DNA of 64,000 nt from assembly GCF_013410215.1 (NCBI RefSeq), contig NZ_JACCFQ010000001.1, positions 62,001-126,000 on the forward strand, read 5' to 3'. The stretch comes from Nesterenkonia sandarakina. GTDB taxonomy: Bacteria > Actinomycetota > Actinomycetes > Actinomycetales > Micrococcaceae. The notes beneath the pieces were generated by a model that made no database searches, had not been told where the DNA came from, and saw only the letters and a list, made by a program, of their open reading frames with translations. How positions within the stretch are numbered: position 1 is the stretch's first letter; the number at the start of each line of letters is the position of its first letter. Position numbers and translations under genes: made by a program. Positions 27,101-34,248 of this stretch are shown one piece after another.

Positions 27101-27735
27101 CCGAAGAACTCGATGCGGATCGGATGCGGCTCGGTGGGCGGGAACACGTCGAGGATCCCGCCGCGCACCGCGAACTCGCCGCGCCGGGTGACCATGTCGA
27201 CCCGGGAATAGGCGGCATCGGCGAGCTGGGCGACGGTCTGATCGAAGTCCGCGAACTCCCCGACCTCAAGGCGCACCGGGGCGAGGTCTCCGAGCCCGGT
27301 GACCAGTGGCTGGACCACCGCGCGGACCGGGGCGACGACGACGTCGAGGACTCCCCCGGCCTCATCCGGGTGCGCGAGCCGGCGCAGCACCCCGAGCCGG
27401 CGGCCCACGGTGTCCGAGCGCGGGGAGAGCCGCTCATGGGGCAGCGTCTCCCAGGACGGGAAGTGCGCCACGGCTGCGTCCGGGGCGTAGGCGGCGAGCG
27501 AGGTGGCCAGCTCATCGGCTTCCCGGTCGGTGGCCGTGACGGCCAGCAGCGTGCCGGTCGCACTGGTGCCGCGCAGCTTGGCGGCGATCTCCGCGATCAG
27601 CGCGGGGCGCAGCCCGGTGGTGGAGGCGATCTGCAGCTCTTCGGTGCGCTCCCGGGCAGGGTGCGCGGCAGCGGAGGCGACGCGCTTGAAGGACGGGTTC
27701 GCCGTGAGCGCGGTGCGCAGACCTGATAGAGCCAT
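24106..27735 (-). CDS. mfd: transcription-repair coupling factor
   Basis: Mfd displaces RNA polymerase stalled at lesions and recruits UvrA. The 1,209-residue protein has an N-terminal UvrB-like region (about residues 1-470; FPSWETLPHERLSP, RGGILDVFPPTEPHPIR), the RNA-polymerase interaction domain near residue 520 (LKPGDYVVHEQHGIGQF), the superfamily-2 translocase with Walker A GDVGYGKTEIAIRA near residue 690, Walker B DEEQRFGVEHK, motif III SATPIPRTLEMSMAG and motif VI QLRGRVGRSRERAYAY, and the C-terminal TRCF domain. All motifs are intact. Three 12-bp tandem repeats stand 18-53 bases before the start codon. The end overlaps the acyltransferase gene. Confidence 0.98.
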   Translation of the reverse strand: MALSGLRTALTANPSFKRVASAAAHPARERTEELQIASTTGLRPALIAEIAAKLRGTSATGTLLAVTATDREADELATSLAAYAPDAAVAHFPSWETLPHERLSPRSDTVGRRLGVLRRLAHPDEAGGVLDVVVAPVRAVVQPLVTGLGDLAPVRLEVGEFADFDQTVAQLADAAYSRVDMVTRRGEFAVRGGILDVFPPTEPHPIRIEFFGDEVEQMRWFAVADQRSLDTESTDHPQVLDAAPCRELLITEAVQARAKELIAQMPHAADLLTKLAEGIAAEGMESLAPVLVPEMVPFVEQLPAGSLTVVIEPEKTRGRAHDLAATNEEFLAAAWSAAPDGAAAPLDLSGAQIGSEQQGLAAGGFASLAETREASIAHGAGWWSMTSLGLDEELEQDADIVSLDSREPIGYRGSVEDVMTFLGERAKANWTVVVTTAAAGSAQRVHELLTEHEVPCVRVDSLDQPPAPGTITISTANVSEGFAVDPLQLALLTESEMLGRSIRQDSGSARKVPARRRRHVVDPLALKPGDYVVHEQHGIGQFVELIQRKVGSPQAIKAGTAGIREYLVLEYAASKRGGAKDRLMVPTDQLDQVSQYVGGEAPSLSKMGGSDWSQTKRKAKKAVKEIAGELIRLYAARMASRGHAFGPDTPWQSELEDAFPYAETPDQLTASDEVKADMQREIPMDRLISGDVGYGKTEIAIRAAFKAVQDGKQVAVLVPTTLLVSQHYETFTERYAGFPVRVAPLSRFQTAKESKETMLGLREGSVDIVIGTHRLLSKEVEFHDLGLVIIDEEQRFGVEHKEQLKKMRTNVDVLAMSATPIPRTLEMSMAGIRETSTLATPPEERHPVLTYVGPYTDKQVSAAIRRELMREGQVFFVHNRVSSIDATAARVRELVPEARVEVAHGQMSESRLEQIIQDFWEKRFDVLVSTTIIETGLDISNANTLIVDRASTYGLSQLHQLRGRVGRSRERAYAYFLYPAEKPLGEVALERLRAVAANNELGAGLQLAMKDLEIRGAGNMLGGEQSGHIAGVGFDLYLRLVGEAVADYRGDEEETFTEVKIELPINAHLPHDYVPGERLRLEGYRKLAAADTEEKIAEVITEWQDRYGDLPDPVTNLIEVARFRNRARAAGIHDVGTQGKFIRFGPVAELAESKTMRMERLYPGSQHKVSMKQVLIPKPKTSGITGVELTDGELLAWLNQVFEAIFPPV

Positions 27736-27752
27736 GGGAGAGTGACGCCTCG

Positions 27753-27788
27753 TTTCGCAGACAGTTTCGCAGACAGTTTCACAGGCAG
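27753..27788. repeat. three 12-bp tandem repeats upstream of mfd
   Basis: TTTCGCAGACAG occurs twice in perfect tandem (27753-27764, 27765-27776) followed by TTTCACAGGCAG (27777-27788), two mismatches. The array lies 18-53 bases before the mfd ATG, in its leader or promoter. The 12-bp period is near one helical turn, so repeated protein binding on one face is possible. Confidence 0.85.
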
Positions 27789-27874
27789 ATCGGTGCCGGG
27801 GCTCCGCGGGCGGGGTCTCGGCGAGTGCTGAGATTCTTCAGTTCAGGCCTCACACAGGATACTCGGTGCGACGG

Positions 27875-29152
27875 TCATGATGCCCCGGTCCGGCCCGGCT
27901 CCTCGGCGGCCTCCGCGGGGCCCGAGGAGCCTCCGGGGCTCTCGGCTCGGGCGGCTCGGCGAGTGCGCAGCACCCCCACCTCGTATCCGACCAGCGCCGT
28001 GATCCACAGCGCGGTGATCGGCAGCACGAACCAGAGCATCGCGGCGCTGAAGGGCTGCAGCGCGTCGTGTCCGGCGGCGTAGAGCACCAGGTAGACGACG
28101 TAGGCGCTGTAGAGCGCCACCAGGACCAGACCTTCCAGGCGGCCGATGGAGGCCGCGGTGAACGCCAGCGGCAGCAGCACCAGGGCGGCGGCGATCATCA
28201 CCGGCAGGTCGAAGTTCACGGCAGCGGCGGCGACTTCCACGCCGTCGGGAGAGATGATCGCGGTCAGCCCGAGCACGGCTCCGATGTTGAAGATGTTGCT
28301 GCCCACCAGGTTGCCCACCGCCATATCGCGCTCGCCGCGCAGCGCCGCGATGACGCTGGTGGCGAGCTCCGGCAGCGAGGTGCCGATGGCCACGATGGTC
28401 AGCCCGATGATCAGGTCGCTCACCCCCAGGGAGAGCGCGATGGTGCTCGCGGCGGAGACCAGCATCTGGGCGCCGACCACGAGCAGCGCGATGCCGACCG
28501 CGAGCAGCACCAGGTCCACCATGACCGAGCGCAGCTTGGTGGTGCGCAGGCTCTTGGTCAGCTTCACCGAACCGCCGCCGACCGCCCGGTCCACGTCCAG
28601 CGGCTCTGCGCGGACTGCGCCGTCTGCCCGGTCTGGGCCAGCCTCCGCCCCAGTCTCAGCCTTTGTCGCTTCCTGAGCGTCGGACTTCTCGCCCCGAGTC
28701 TGGCGGCGGGCGAGCACCACGGTGACCACCAGGTAGAGCACCAGCATGCCCACCAGCACGGCACCCTCGAGGGTGCTGATGCCCCCATCGAGGGCCATCA
28801 GCAGGGCAATCACGGAGAACCCGATCATGATCGGGATATCGGCCTTGATCAGCTGGACCTTGACCACCAGGGCCCCGAAGATGGCGGTCAGCCCGAGCAC
28901 GAAGAGGATGTTCGCGATGTTGCTGCCGACCACGTTGCCCAGCGCCAGACCGGGCGAGCCGCTCAGCGCCGCTCCGGTGCTCACCGCAAGCTCCGGAGCC
29001 GATGTCGCCGAGGACACCACGGTGAGCCCGATGATCAGCGAGGACAGGCCGAGCGTGCGACCCAGCGACGCGGCGCCCCGAACCAGGGCCTCACCGCCGC
29101 CGACGAGCAGCAGGAAACCGCCGAGGAGCAGGAGAAGAGTCATGATGGTCAC
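27875..29152 (-). CDS. calcium/cation antiporter, CaCA family (YrbG-like)
   Basis: A 425-residue exchanger with the two inverted alpha-repeats that define the Ca2+:cation antiporter superfamily. Repeat 1 has SATSAPELAVSTGAAL and GNVVGSNIANILFVLGL; repeat 2 has GTSLPELATSVIAAL and GNLVGSNIFNIGAVLGL, with the acidic and Asn cation ligands kept in both. A polar 60-residue cytoplasmic loop (about residues 150-210, rich in Ala, Glu and Asp) separates the halves. It exports Ca2+ or similar ions against Na+/H+. The start is GTG 29152 with TAGAGT seven bases upstream and no SD; ATG 29143 is an alternative. Confidence 0.93.
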   Translation of the reverse strand: MTIMTLLLLLGGFLLLVGGGEALVRGAASLGRTLGLSSLIIGLTVVSSATSAPELAVSTGAALSGSPGLALGNVVGSNIANILFVLGLTAIFGALVVKVQLIKADIPIMIGFSVIALLMALDGGISTLEGAVLVGMLVLYLVVTVVLARRQTRGEKSDAQEATKAETGAEAGPDRADGAVRAEPLDVDRAVGGGSVKLTKSLRTTKLRSVMVDLVLLAVGIALLVVGAQMLVSAASTIALSLGVSDLIIGLTIVAIGTSLPELATSVIAALRGERDMAVGNLVGSNIFNIGAVLGLTAIISPDGVEVAAAAVNFDLPVMIAAALVLLPLAFTAASIGRLEGLVLVALYSAYVVYLVLYAAGHDALQPFSAAMLWFVLPITALWITALVGYEVGVLRTRRAARAESPGGSSGPAEAAEEPGRTGAS

Positions 29153-29159
29153 TGGTGCA

Positions 29160-29169
29160 ACTCTACAAT
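29160..29169. promoter_or_regulatory. overlapping divergent -10 boxes (CaCA antiporter / DUF2505)
   Basis: On the minus strand TAGAGT (29165-29160) ends seven bases before the antiporter GTG. On the plus strand TACAAT (29164-29169) is a good -10 for the DUF2505 gene, giving a leader of about 60 bases with a GAGGAG SD. The two hexamers share two base pairs, so polymerase binding in the two directions would be mutually exclusive. -35 elements are not clear. Confidence 0.45.
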
Positions 29170-29233
29170 GGGTAGGTTCCGTGACCGCCGTCGCAGAACG
29201 CCTTCACCACGACGTCAACGAGGAGACCATCCA

Positions 29234-29737
29234 GTGGCACTTGAATCAGAGCTCGTGATTCCGCACAGCGCGCAGGACATCATCGAGGCCTACGCGGACC
29301 GCGACTTCAACGAGCACCTCTCCAAGAAGGTCGGTGCCTCGCTGCGCAGCTTCGAGGTCGTCGGACCGCTGGACGGACCGTTCGAGATCGTCACCGAGCA
29401 GTCCATGTCCGCGGAGAAGCTTCCGGACGTCGCCAAGAAGGTCATCAAGGGCGAGGTCACCGTGCATGTGACCCACTCCTGGGGCGCCCCGGACGCTGCC
29501 GGCTCCCGCCGGGCGGACACCGCGGTGAAGATCGCTTCGGCCCCGGTGACCGCCCAGGCGGCGCAGAACCTGCACGTCCGTGGGGCCGAGGAGACGCTCT
29601 CCACGGTGCGCGGCGAGGTGAATGTGAACATCCCCATCGTCGGGAAGAAGATCAAGACGGCCGCCGAGCCCTATATGCGCAAGTTCGTGGACCTGCAGGC
29701 CCGCGAGGTCAGCGCCTGGATCTCCCGTCGCGGCTGA
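29234..29737 (+). CDS. DUF2505 domain protein
   Basis: A 167-residue protein of the actinobacterial DUF2505 family, which has a START/polyketide-cyclase-like fold (hydrophobic ligand cavity). It opens VALESELVIPHSAQDIIEAY and ends with the helix AAEPYMRKFVDLQAREVSAW, as family members do. Ligand and role are unknown. The GTG at 29234 has a GAGGAG SD at nine bases; the upstream open frame is a shadow of the antiporter gene. It ends in a bidirectional terminator shared with the small membrane protein gene. Confidence 0.82.
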   Translation: MALESELVIPHSAQDIIEAYADRDFNEHLSKKVGASLRSFEVVGPLDGPFEIVTEQSMSAEKLPDVAKKVIKGEVTVHVTHSWGAPDAAGSRRADTAVKIASAPVTAQAAQNLHVRGAEETLSTVRGEVNVNIPIVGKKIKTAAEPYMRKFVDLQAREVSAWISRRG

Positions 29738-29775
29738 CCCAGAGGTCTGGACCTCGTAGTGCTCGACGACGGAGG

Positions 29776-29819
29776 GGGCCGCATGGACCGCGGGATGCGA
29801 CCCCGGGCTCATGCGGCCC
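29776..29819. terminator. bidirectional terminator, perfect 10-bp inverted repeat
   Basis: GGGCCGCATG (29776-29785) and CATGCGGCCC (29810-29819) are perfect reverse complements with a GC-rich 24-base loop that can itself pair (CGCGGG/CCCCGG). The element lies between the convergent DUF2505 and small membrane protein genes and covers the stop codon of the latter. A second small palindrome, GAGGTC-TG-GACCTC, lies just before it at 29742-29755. Confidence 0.6.
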
Positions 29820-30015
29820 GCTTCCCGGGGTGCTCCTCGACTGCTCCGGCCCCTGCTCTCCCGGCAGAGGCCGCAGGCCCTGCTGCCTGGCCGGGACCGG
29901 CCCTGGGCCCCCTGGTGTTCAGGTAGATCATCACGAAGAGCACTGGCACGAAGACCAGTGAGAGCAGCGTGAAGAAGGACCAGATCAGGTTCCAGAAATA
30001 GAGCCCGTCAAACAT
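29809..30015 (-). CDS. small single-helix membrane protein next to the BON gene
   Basis: A 68-residue protein beginning MFDGLYFWNLIW with one strong membrane segment (FFTLLSLVFVPVLFVMIYL) and an Ala/Gly/Pro-rich basic tail. ATG 30015 is preceded by AGGGGGCGTG; the frame's earlier start at 30036 lacks an SD. It follows the triple-BON gene by 26 bases on the same strand and is probably its operon partner. No recognised family. Confidence 0.65.
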   Translation of the reverse strand: MFDGLYFWNLIWSFFTLLSLVFVPVLFVMIYLNTRGPRAGPGQAAGPAASAGRAGAGAVEEHPGKRAA

Positions 30016-30041
30016 CACGCCCCCTGGCTGATGCATGCGCC

Positions 30042-30713
30042 TCAGTAGGGGCGCACGTTGAGTCGATTCTCGATCGCGACGACGTCAGGAGAGGACCAGG
30101 TGACCGCGTCTGCCTGGGCCCGCTGCGTCAGAGACTTCACATACCCGGTGAGGATGACCGTGTTCCCCCGCACCGAGACGCTGATCCGGCTCGCATCGAT
30201 CTGCGGATTGCGGAACAAGGCGCTGCGGATCGTCTCCGCCGCGTCATCGGCCGCCGGACGGGGAATCAGCGTGATCTCGTTGCGGACGGTGTGCACGCCG
30301 CGGATGTTCTCCACGGCCCGTTCCGCCGCCTCACGCTGGAAATGCCAGTCCACCTGACCGGTGAGCGTGATGCATCCCGCCTCCACCCGGCAGCGGACCG
30401 AGCCTGGAATGTTGGCAGACCAGGTCAGGATCCGCTCAGCGACGCCAGCGATGTCGGGGTCGGTGACCCACCTGGCTGAGCGTGGTGTGACCTCCAGGCG
30501 GTTGAACACCGCCACGACGCCGTGGACCCGGCGCATGGCACGCTCGGCGGCCAGGTACTCGAAGTGATCCCGGACCTCTCCGGTAAGGGTGACGATTCCA
30601 GCCTCCACCTCGACTCGTATCTCCGAGGCATCCACCTGCGGCGTCCATTCGAGTTCGGCAAGAACCAAGGAATGGATCTTGGTGTCGGATCGGGTGCGTG
30701 TAGCAATGATCAC
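30042..30713 (-). CDS. triple BON-domain protein
   Basis: A 223-residue protein made of three consecutive BON (OsmY/nodulation) domains, roughly residues 8-75, 82-147 and 155-222. Each has the pattern VEVEAGIVTLTGEV, RVEAGCITLTGQVDWHFQ or VSVRGNTVILTGYVKS followed by the AERAVENIRGVHTVRNEI-type helix-strand. BON domains bind membranes or phospholipids and are typical of stress-induced proteins. No signal peptide is present, so it is probably cytoplasmic. The start is GTG with AAGGGA at eight bases. A DosR-like box lies upstream (30779-30793), and the neighbouring gene encodes a DevS-like kinase, suggesting redox or hypoxia control (inference). Confidence 0.9.
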   Translation of the reverse strand: MIIATRTRSDTKIHSLVLAELEWTPQVDASEIRVEVEAGIVTLTGEVRDHFEYLAAERAMRRVHGVVAVFNRLEVTPRSARWVTDPDIAGVAERILTWSANIPGSVRCRVEAGCITLTGQVDWHFQREAAERAVENIRGVHTVRNEITLIPRPAADDAAETIRSALFRNPQIDASRISVSVRGNTVILTGYVKSLTQRAQADAVTWSSPDVVAIENRLNVRPY

Positions 30714-30778
30714 AGCAGAATTCCCTTCTCGCGGGTCGCGGGCTGGACTCAGCCTCCCTGAACCTCCACTATCCGTGT

Positions 30779-30793
30779 AGGGCCAGAGGTCCT
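30779..30793 (-). promoter_or_regulatory. candidate DosR/DevR-like box upstream of the BON gene
   Basis: The minus strand reads AGGACCTCTGGCCCT, an imperfect palindrome (AGGnCCnnnGGnCCT). Against the published mycobacterial DosR core GGGACTTTNGKCCC the first 14 bases match at 11 positions. It lies about 66 bases before the BON start codon, in the same intergenic gap as the end of a DevS-like kinase gene. A GATAGT -10-like hexamer follows at 30773-30768. One occurrence only, so tentative. Confidence 0.35.
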
Positions 30794-30858
30794 ATCAGAC
30801 ACGCTCCAGGCTCGCCAGAGACCTGGCCTATTGTGGAGAAGCCGCCCGGGACGGGAGC

Positions 30859-30874
30859 CTCCCCATGTGGGGGG
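30859..30874 (-). terminator. hairpin terminator after the GAF histidine kinase gene
   Basis: CTCCCC (30859-30864), loop ATGT, GGGGGG (30869-30874) form a six-pair stem including one G-U pair, 44 bases after the kinase stop codon. GC-rich stem without a long U-tract, as usual for this genome type. Confidence 0.45.
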
Positions 30875-30917
30875 CCTTCTGATGCCTGCAGCCGATCCAG
30901 CGGTGCTGGTCGCCGAT

Positions 30918-32618
30918 TCACCGATCCTCCTGGGATGGGATCGGGACGTGCCACCGGGCCCGGGTTCCGCCGCCCCGCCTCGGTGTGAGCTCGAAGTCGC
31001 CGCCGCGAGCCCGCGCCCTGGCACTGAGATTCGCGGTTCCGCTGGCCGCCTCGTCGCAGCGGCCGGGGCCCACGCCGTCGTCCTCCACCGTGACCGAGAC
31101 CTCCCGGGCTGCGGCGAGAATCTCGATCGCGATGTTCGTCGCCTTGGCGTGGCGGGTCACGTTGGCGAGGGATTCGCGCAGCACCGCCATCACGTCATCA
31201 GCCAGGTCTGCGGTGATGGCGGCATCCACCGGGCCGACCAAGCTCACCCGGGGAGCCTGAGCGAGCCCGGTGGAGAGCTCCGTGACGACGTCGAGCAACC
31301 GGTGCTGAACTGTCCTGGTGGTGTCTCGGGTGCGAAGCGTGAAGATCGCGCTGCGGATGTCTTCGATCGCGGCGTCGATCTCCGCCACGTGTCGGTCGAT
31401 GGTCGCTGCATGACGCGGGTGGGCTGAGGCAAAGGCCTGAAGTCCGAGTCCGGTGGCGAAGAGCCGCTGGATCACATGGTCGTGGAGGTCGCGCGCTGTG
31501 CGAGCGCGATCTTCGATCATGCTGAGCCGCTGCCGATCAACCCGGGCCCAGGAGAGCGCGACGGCGAGGCCTGCCTGGGTCGCGAAGTCGGCAAGCAGCG
31601 CAAGGTCGGCAGCCCCGAATGCCGGCCTGGCCTCGTCCCGGGTGGCGCAGAGAGCCCCGATCCGGTCGCCGGAGACCACCAGCGGGACAGCGATCACCGA
31701 GGAACTCGGAACGAGGTCCCCGAACGGTGGGGCATCGGTGCCATCGGGAGGTGAGATGCTCGCCTCACCCTCCATGGCGCGGGAGACCGCGCAGTCCACC
31801 CAGGGCAGGACGTCGCCTTCGATGCGTGAGGCCCCGGAACCACGAGCTGTGTCGATGCGCAGCTCCTGCCCTGCCCCATGGGAGGTCACGATGCCCGCGA
31901 AATCTGCCTCGGTCAGTGTCATGACCCCTTGGGCCAGGACCCCGAAGACGTCGATGGTCTCGGAGGCCAGCAGCGCCGAGGTGAGATCCCCCAGGACCAC
32001 GCTGAGCTGCTGGGCGCGCCGGGTCTCCTCGTAGAGCCGGGCGTTGCTGATCGCCGTCGCGGCCGCTGCCGCCAGAGCGGTGACCAGTTCCTCGTCCTCT
32101 GCGGTGAACGGCCCATCGGCTCGGTTGGTGAGGTAGAGGTTGCCGTAGGCCTCACCTCCGATCGTGATCGGGACCCCCAAGAAGCTGCTCATCGGCGGAT
32201 GGTGAGCGGGGAAGCCTACGGACCGCGGGTCGGCAGTGAGGTCATCCAGCCGGATCGGCTGCTGTTTCTCTATGACTGCGCCCAGGACGCCGAGCCCGCG
32301 CGGCAGGTCTCCGATCTTCGCGGCCTGCTGGGTCGGCACCCCCACGTGGATGAATCGTTCAAGACTCCCGTCCGCGGAGAGGACACCCAATGCGGCGAAC
32401 TCCGCGTCCGCCACTCTCCGGGCCTCCTCGGCGATGCGCCGCAGCACCCGCTCCAGGTCCAGATCGCTGACCACCACGTTGCTGGCATCCAGCAGGGTCT
32501 GGAGCCGTTGCTGAGAGCTGAGCACCCGGAGGGTCCTCGCGAGGGATTCCCCCACCTCGCCGGTGAATCTGAACTCGTACGGCGGCAGGTCAGCAACACG
32601 CAGTTCCTCGGAATCCAT
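30918..32618 (-). CDS. GAF-GAF sensor histidine kinase, DevS/DosS-like
   Basis: A 566-residue soluble sensor kinase. Two GAF domains (about residues 50-195 and 215-360) precede a HisKA_3 dimerisation domain with the phospho-acceptor His in ARTARDLHDHVIQRLFATG and a C-terminal HATPase (ESLANVTRHAKATNIAIEI; VEDDGVGPG). The first GAF contains RSVGFPAHHPPMSSFLGVPI, the region that in DevS/DosS supplies the proximal haem histidine, so haem binding is plausible but unproven. ATG 32618 has GAGG at seven bases and TAAAAT further upstream. No response-regulator gene is adjacent, so it is an orphan kinase that must signal to a NarL-type regulator encoded elsewhere. Confidence 0.9.
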   Translation of the reverse strand: MDSEELRVADLPPYEFRFTGEVGESLARTLRVLSSQQRLQTLLDASNVVVSDLDLERVLRRIAEEARRVADAEFAALGVLSADGSLERFIHVGVPTQQAAKIGDLPRGLGVLGAVIEKQQPIRLDDLTADPRSVGFPAHHPPMSSFLGVPITIGGEAYGNLYLTNRADGPFTAEDEELVTALAAAAATAISNARLYEETRRAQQLSVVLGDLTSALLASETIDVFGVLAQGVMTLTEADFAGIVTSHGAGQELRIDTARGSGASRIEGDVLPWVDCAVSRAMEGEASISPPDGTDAPPFGDLVPSSSVIAVPLVVSGDRIGALCATRDEARPAFGAADLALLADFATQAGLAVALSWARVDRQRLSMIEDRARTARDLHDHVIQRLFATGLGLQAFASAHPRHAATIDRHVAEIDAAIEDIRSAIFTLRTRDTTRTVQHRLLDVVTELSTGLAQAPRVSLVGPVDAAITADLADDVMAVLRESLANVTRHAKATNIAIEILAAAREVSVTVEDDGVGPGRCDEAASGTANLSARARARGGDFELTPRRGGGTRARWHVPIPSQEDR

Positions 32619-32646
32619 AACCATCCTCGCGCCAAGAACTGACCCC

Positions 32647-32652
32647 ATTTTA
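32647..32652 (-). promoter_or_regulatory. -10 box (TAAAAT) of the GAF histidine kinase gene
   Basis: TAAAAT on the minus strand lies about 29 bases before the ATG at 32618 and is one of the best -10 matches in this GC-rich window. GTTCCC stands 17 bases further upstream in the -35 position and is not a consensus match. Confidence 0.45.
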
Positions 32653-32674
32653 GGCATTCGTCCAGGAAAGGGAA

Positions 32675-32685
32675 CCCCTTCGGGG
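32675..32685 (-). terminator. short hairpin after pth
   Basis: CCCC-GAA-GGGG on the coding strand followed by TTCCCTTTCC forms a short stem with a pyrimidine-rich tail, between the pth stop (32817) and the kinase promoter. The remainder of this 200-base gap shows no other structure. Confidence 0.35.
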
Positions 32686-32816
32686 CCGGTACAGCACGGC
32701 ATGTCAGGAGCAGGCTGCGGCGCGAGGAAGGCGCGCCCCGAAAAGTCGGTATCCCCGAGAAGGTGCAGTCCGGCAGGAGGTTCGGTGGCGGCGGCGAGAT
32801 CCATCCACCAGCCAGT

Positions 32817-33395
32817 TCAGTGCACCGCGTTCTGAGCGGCGGGCAGCCCCTCGGAGACCAGCAGCTCCACGGCGTCCGCGAGCCGGGAGATGAAGATGCC
32901 CAGCTCCTTCTGTTCGGCGGCGCTGAACTTCTGCAGCACGTAGTCGGCGCTGTCCATGCGGCCGGGGGGCCTGCCGACTCCGGCGCGCACCCGCAGGTAG
33001 TCCCGGTCACCGCCGAGGTGGGAGGTGATGGACTTCAGCCCGTTATGCCCGCCCTCGGATCCGCCGCGCTTGAGCTTCACACGTCCGAAGTCCAGATCGA
33101 GCTCGTCGTGGACCACGACCAGGCTCTGTGTGGGCACGGAGAAGTAGTCCATCAGCCCTCGCACGGGCTTGCCGGAGAGGTTCATGTAGCCCTCAGAGAC
33201 CGCGAAGACCACCTTCGGCCCGCCGGCCCCGAGTCGGGCGGTGACGGCCTTGGCCCCGAACTTGGTCCGCGTGTACTTCGCGTCCATGCGCTCGAGGAGT
33301 TCGTCGAGCACCATGTGCCCGATATTGTGCCGGGTATGACGATAGCGGGACCCGGGGTTCCCGAGTCCCGCTATCAACCACGTCTCTGAAGCCAT
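32817..33395 (-). CDS. pth: peptidyl-tRNA hydrolase
   Basis: Pth releases peptides from prematurely dropped peptidyl-tRNA. The 192-residue protein has WLIAGLGNPGSRYRHTRHNIG with the catalytic His and Asn, the MNLSGKPVR segment, VVHDELDLDFGRVKLK (catalytic Asp) and GGSEGGHNGLKSI. All active-site residues are present and the length is normal. It starts 35 bases after rplY ends, the common actinobacterial rplY-pth order, and is probably co-transcribed with it. Confidence 0.97.
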   Translation of the reverse strand: MASETWLIAGLGNPGSRYRHTRHNIGHMVLDELLERMDAKYTRTKFGAKAVTARLGAGGPKVVFAVSEGYMNLSGKPVRGLMDYFSVPTQSLVVVHDELDLDFGRVKLKRGGSEGGHNGLKSITSHLGGDRDYLRVRAGVGRPPGRMDSADYVLQKFSAAEQKELGIFISRLADAVELLVSEGLPAAQNAVH

Positions 33396-33430
33396 GCTTC
33401 GAGCCTAGTGGAGTTCCAGCCTCAGCTGGT

Positions 33431-34069
33431 TCAGCTCTCTTCGCCTTCGGCGTTCTCCTCGGACTCGCCTTCGGCGGTCTCGCCTTCGGCGGCCTCTTCC
33501 TCGGTGGTCTCTTCCTCGTCGCCCAGGTCCTGCTCGACGGGCTCGTGGATGGAGACGACCGGGGACTCCAGGTCGGTCATCGCCAGCGTGACACCCTTGG
33601 GCAGCGCGATGTGCTCCGGCAGGGCGTTCTCGTCACGGTCGGTGATGTCCACGGTGACGTGCTCGGGCAGGTGGGTGGCCTCGGCCTCGACGGAGACGGT
33701 GGCCTGCTCCAGGATCCACTCGAAGCCGACGGCCGGCTCGCCGGTGACCTCGACGTAGACGTCGACGACAACCTTCTCGCCGCGGCGCACGGTGAGCAGG
33801 TCCATGTGGTCGATGCTGCGCTTGATGATGTCGCGCTGGATGGCCTTGGGGATCACCATCTGCTCGGTGCCCTCGATGTCCAGGGTGATCAGTGCGTTGG
33901 GGTTACGCACTGCCAGGTGGGTCTGGTGACCGGGGAGCACCACGTGGATGGGGTCTTCGCCGTGGCCGTAGACGACTGCCGGGATCAGGTCCTCGCGGCG
34001 GGCCTTGCGGGCAGCGCCCTTGCCGAACTCGGTGCGCTTGGTGGCGGGAATGACGATCTTGTCAGCCAT
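33431..34069 (-). CDS. rplY: 50S ribosomal protein L25/CTC
   Basis: L25 of the long (CTC/TL5) type binds 5S rRNA. The 212-residue protein has the N-terminal 5S-binding domain (ATKRTEFGKGAARKARRED, VVYGHGEDPIHVVLP) and the C-terminal TL5 beta domain (VYVEVTGEPAVGFEW, VTVDITDRDENALPEHI), ending in a 40-residue tail made almost only of Glu, Ala, Gly, Thr and Ser. The start is ATG 34069 with GAAGGA at eight bases; the longer frame has no start signal. The SD sits at the foot of a nested inverted repeat (34081-34117), suggesting translational control. Confidence 0.96.
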   Translation of the reverse strand: MADKIVIPATKRTEFGKGAARKARREDLIPAVVYGHGEDPIHVVLPGHQTHLAVRNPNALITLDIEGTEQMVIPKAIQRDIIKRSIDHMDLLTVRRGEKVVVDVYVEVTGEPAVGFEWILEQATVSVEAEATHLPEHVTVDITDRDENALPEHIALPKGVTLAMTDLESPVVSIHEPVEQDLGDEEETTEEEAAEGETAEGESEENAEGEES

Positions 34070-34080
34070 GGTGTTGTCCT

Positions 34081-34117
34081 TCGTTGGTTGGATTCGTATT
34101 GATCCAGGCACCAACGA
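34081..34117 (-). promoter_or_regulatory. nested inverted repeat abutting the rplY SD (possible leader RNA fold)
   Basis: On the coding strand TCGTTGGT (34117-34110) and ACCAACGA (34088-34081) pair perfectly over eight bases; inside them GGAT and ATCC form a second stem around an eight-base loop (CAATACGA). The outer stem ends in the first bases of the GAAGGA SD, and a flanking TTG/CAA pair could enclose the SD in a bulge. Such a fold could control L25 synthesis. Whether it is transcribed depends on which promoter is used. Confidence 0.45.
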
Positions 34118-34248
34118 CAAGTGAATTTCAGGCTCTCCGCGCGATGAGCGGCGGTGATGTTTCCTGTCAGTTCGCCTCGTCGATCACGGGGCTGAGGTCT
34201 GCGGAACCGATCCGTGACGCTCGCCCCCTCGCCTGGGCACAGCTGATG

